From Cryoendolithus antarcticus (lineage: Eukaryota > Ascomycota > Dothideomycetes > Cladosporiales > Cladosporiaceae): 64,000 nt of DNA. Made by a program: the position numbers and the translations under genes. The stretch covers positions 992,001-1,056,000 of the forward strand of contig NAJO01000004.1 in assembly GCA_002077065.1 (NCBI GenBank), given 5' to 3'. The notes beneath the pieces are model-generated. The model had not been told where the DNA came from. It made no database searches and worked only from the letters and a program-made list of their open reading frames with translations. Positions within the stretch are counted from its first letter, which is position 1; each line of letters starts with the position of its first letter. This document shows, piece by piece, positions 62,663-64,000 of this stretch.

Positions 62663-63328
62663 CTAGTTGAGCAGACCCAGTGTCAGGTCACCGTGGATCT
62701 TCGCCTTCAGCTGGATCTCGATGTCCAGGTTCAGCTCAAGTCGCAAGCGCAGTTGCTCCCCGCCTCCCTCCTCCTCTTCCTTCTTCTCTCCGCCTCCAGT
62801 CAGTCCACCAAGTGCCTTGCCTGCGGTGTCGCCAACCTGCCCAACGGCCTTGCCTGCGGTGTCCTGCACCATCTCGCCTCCAGGTAGACCTTCAGTGATG
62901 TCGTCTAGCCCACCACCGCCCTTACCCTGCTGCTTCTTCTGCTTCTGCCTCTGCCTCCTCCCACCACTAGCACTCTGATCGCTCCTGGCCACACTCTCCG
63001 CATCCGAATCGCCTCCCTTCCGTCCCCTTCCACGACTCTGGCGTCTGCGGGACTTCTCGCGCTGCTGCTGGGGTTCCGGCTCGGCCTGCTCCTCACCCTC
63101 GGCGTCAGCCTGTGCGTCTTCGCCGCCCTCGTCCGTGGCATCGGGAGTGGGTTGCTGCTGAGGTTCTTCCTCCTTGGCTGCGGCTTCTTTCTTGCCGCCG
63201 AGCTTTTTGGGAGTTTTCTTGACGGAGGAGGAGGATTTGCTGGCTGAGGCGCCGGCACTGCCACCGGCGCTCGCACCGCCTTCGGCACCTACAGAGGCTG
63301 ATTGCGATTCTTCTTGCTTTTCCGACAT
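62663..63328 (-). CDS. Low-complexity protein with the same C-terminal beta tail (copy B)
   Basis: Intronless, 221 residues, ATG at 63328. The N-terminal ~190 residues are low complexity: Gly/Ala/Ser (GASAGGSAGASASKSSSS), Glu/Gln (EEPQQQPTPD), Arg/Gln/Gly (SRRRQSRGRGRKGG; RQRQKQKKQQGKGG). A small repeat follows: DTAGKAVGQVGDTAGKALGG. The C-terminus LRLRLELNLDIEIQLKAKIH then GDLTLGLLN matches the end of the neighbouring copy A at nearly every alternate position. The two proteins share no other similarity, so the tail looks like a transferable module, for assembly or membrane/lipid contact (inference). Function unknown. Confidence 0.7.
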   Translation of the reverse strand: MSEKQEESQSASVGAEGGASAGGSAGASASKSSSSVKKTPKKLGGKKEAAAKEEEPQQQPTPDATDEGGEDAQADAEGEEQAEPEPQQQREKSRRRQSRGRGRKGGDSDAESVARSDQSASGGRRQRQKQKKQQGKGGGGLDDITEGLPGGEMVQDTAGKAVGQVGDTAGKALGGLTGGGEKKEEEEGGGEQLRLRLELNLDIEIQLKAKIHGDLTLGLLN

Positions 63329-63831
63329 GGTGGTAGATTAGTCCTTGGGTTTTGGAGTGGACCAAGGTATTGGGGTTGAAAGGGTTTTAGTGATGTTTGA
63401 GAGAGCTGAGATAGAGGTGTCCACGGGTATTGATTGCAATGGTAAGATAGAGATACGGACCCCCTACCGGAGAGAAACGATTGAGAGCCAGCCCACCGTG
63501 AAACCTGTTTCGCGGCCTCGATGCGATTCGGCAGCTCTGTCTTCGTCTGACGCAATGGCAGCACCTTGGCCCTACCAGCCCCCCGCTACTAGTGTATCTG
63601 TACAAAGCAAGGCACATCCTTGCGCGTCGCAATAGCCGACAGCCATGCAGATCGGGGGCGTCGGAGTCAGCCGCCGGCTGTTGGATGGTGGTCTGCATGT
63701 GGCTGAGCACGGCAGACAGACTTTGCATTGTCGAGTTGTGCAAATGTAGCTCTTCTGTGGTGTCGACCATCATTCGTGTGCCCTCACATTATGTGCACCA
63801 AGTGTCAAGAGTGATATGAGAATGCGTACCG
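63329..63831. other. Region upstream of copy B
   Basis: 503 bp. A minus-strand frame (63387-63773) begins with a protein-like stretch (TEELHLHNSTMQSLSAVLSH) but then loses coding character; it may contain an exon of the gene at the right edge. Not resolved. Confidence 0.35.
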
Positions 63832-63999
63832 TTAGATAGATGGATCCTCAACGAGGGTGGCATCTGCGTCAGACGCATGAGACCTCGTTTGCTCGTAAAG
63901 CGCAACAATTTGTAAGTCGAATTCACGTGCTGCCTCGGCACCGTTGATTGTAAAGACAGCTTCTTTTCTTGTCTCCTTCGTCTGCGCTGGAGTTTTCAT
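63832..63999 (-). CDS. Short ORF at the right window edge, possibly part of a larger gene
   Basis: 55 codons from ATG at 63999 to TAA at 63832. The protein (MKTPAQTKETRKEAVFTING ... REFDLQIVALYEQTRSH, ending LVEDPSI) has balanced amphipathic composition, unlike random frames here. It may be a small complete protein, or an exon of a minus-strand gene continuing beyond the window or into the exon-like stretch near 63,700. A splice joining to that stretch would have to precede the TAA and I find no good donor. Confidence 0.35.
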   Translation of the reverse strand: MKTPAQTKETRKEAVFTINGAEAAREFDLQIVALYEQTRSHASDADATLVEDPSI

Positions 64000-64000
64000 C

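Noticed and set aside
1..64000. Secondary-metabolite cluster, transposons, CRISPR, rRNA
   Set aside because: No PKS/NRPS/terpene core genes, no terminal repeats or transposase/reverse transcriptase motifs, no regularly spaced repeats and no rRNA-like sequence were seen.

Overview
The window looks like nuclear DNA of a filamentous ascomycete, probably a Dothideomycete-type fungus (inference). The reasons are dense, moderately GC-rich genes on both strands, short introns (mostly 50-60 bp, GT...AG, with CTNAC-like branch sites), and families such as Zn(II)2Cys6 regulators, a fungal ADAM protease, a GH30 galactanase-type enzyme and a DUF7580-like protein. I support about 33 protein-coding loci. 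I see no rRNA, convincing tRNA, transposon, CRISPR array or secondary-metabolite cluster.

Layout. 0-9 kb: zinc alcohol dehydrogenase (-), a small coiled-coil protein (+), a TBC-domain Rab GAP (+) and a secreted GH30 glycosidase (-). 9-18 kb: a regulator-like gene with an unresolved 5' end (-), a small membrane protein (-), mitochondrial Phe-tRNA synthetase (-) head-to-head with the mitochondrial dicarboxylate carrier (+), then the Sec61 translocon subunit (+) and the Fe-S scaffold NFU1 (+). 18-27 kb: a very unusual Zn2Cys6 / shikimate-dehydrogenase-like / RRM protein (-), head-to-head with a DUF7580 HeLo/pseudokinase-like gene (+), which ends 20 bp from a convergent MABP1/WDR62-like WD40 gene (-). 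28-42 kb: acetyl-CoA synthetase (+), ADAM metalloprotease (+), a glycine-zipper protein (-), a polytopic membrane protein (+) and a mitochondrial AAA ATPase (+). 42-48 kb: six-exon arginyl-tRNA-protein transferase ATE1 (-), a diphosphoinositol-polyphosphate Nudix hydrolase whose only workable intron lacks a GT donor (+), a Kre9-like GPI-anchored wall protein (+) and a small helical protein (+). 48-56 kb: an F-box-like protein (-), a gene-poor 2 kb, a disordered nuclear-type protein (+), a SAM methyltransferase-like protein (+), a membrane protein (-) and MOB1 (+). 56-64 kb: a GAR-domain/KAR9-like cytoskeletal protein (+) and two neighbouring minus-strand genes that share the same C-terminal beta-type tail.

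Most genes are unrelated housekeeping functions. Several concern mitochondria (MSF1, DIC1, NFU1, AAA ATPase) or polarity and cytokinesis (MOB1, GAR/KAR9-like, Rab GAP), but nothing shows co-regulation. The most novel items are the three-module chimera at 18.4-21.0 kb, the paired genes with a common C-terminal tail at 61.2-63.3 kb, the 5-nt microexon in DIC1 and the AT...AG intron in the Nudix gene. Exon coordinates were derived by hand from reading frame, splice consensus and family conservation; none is backed by transcripts.
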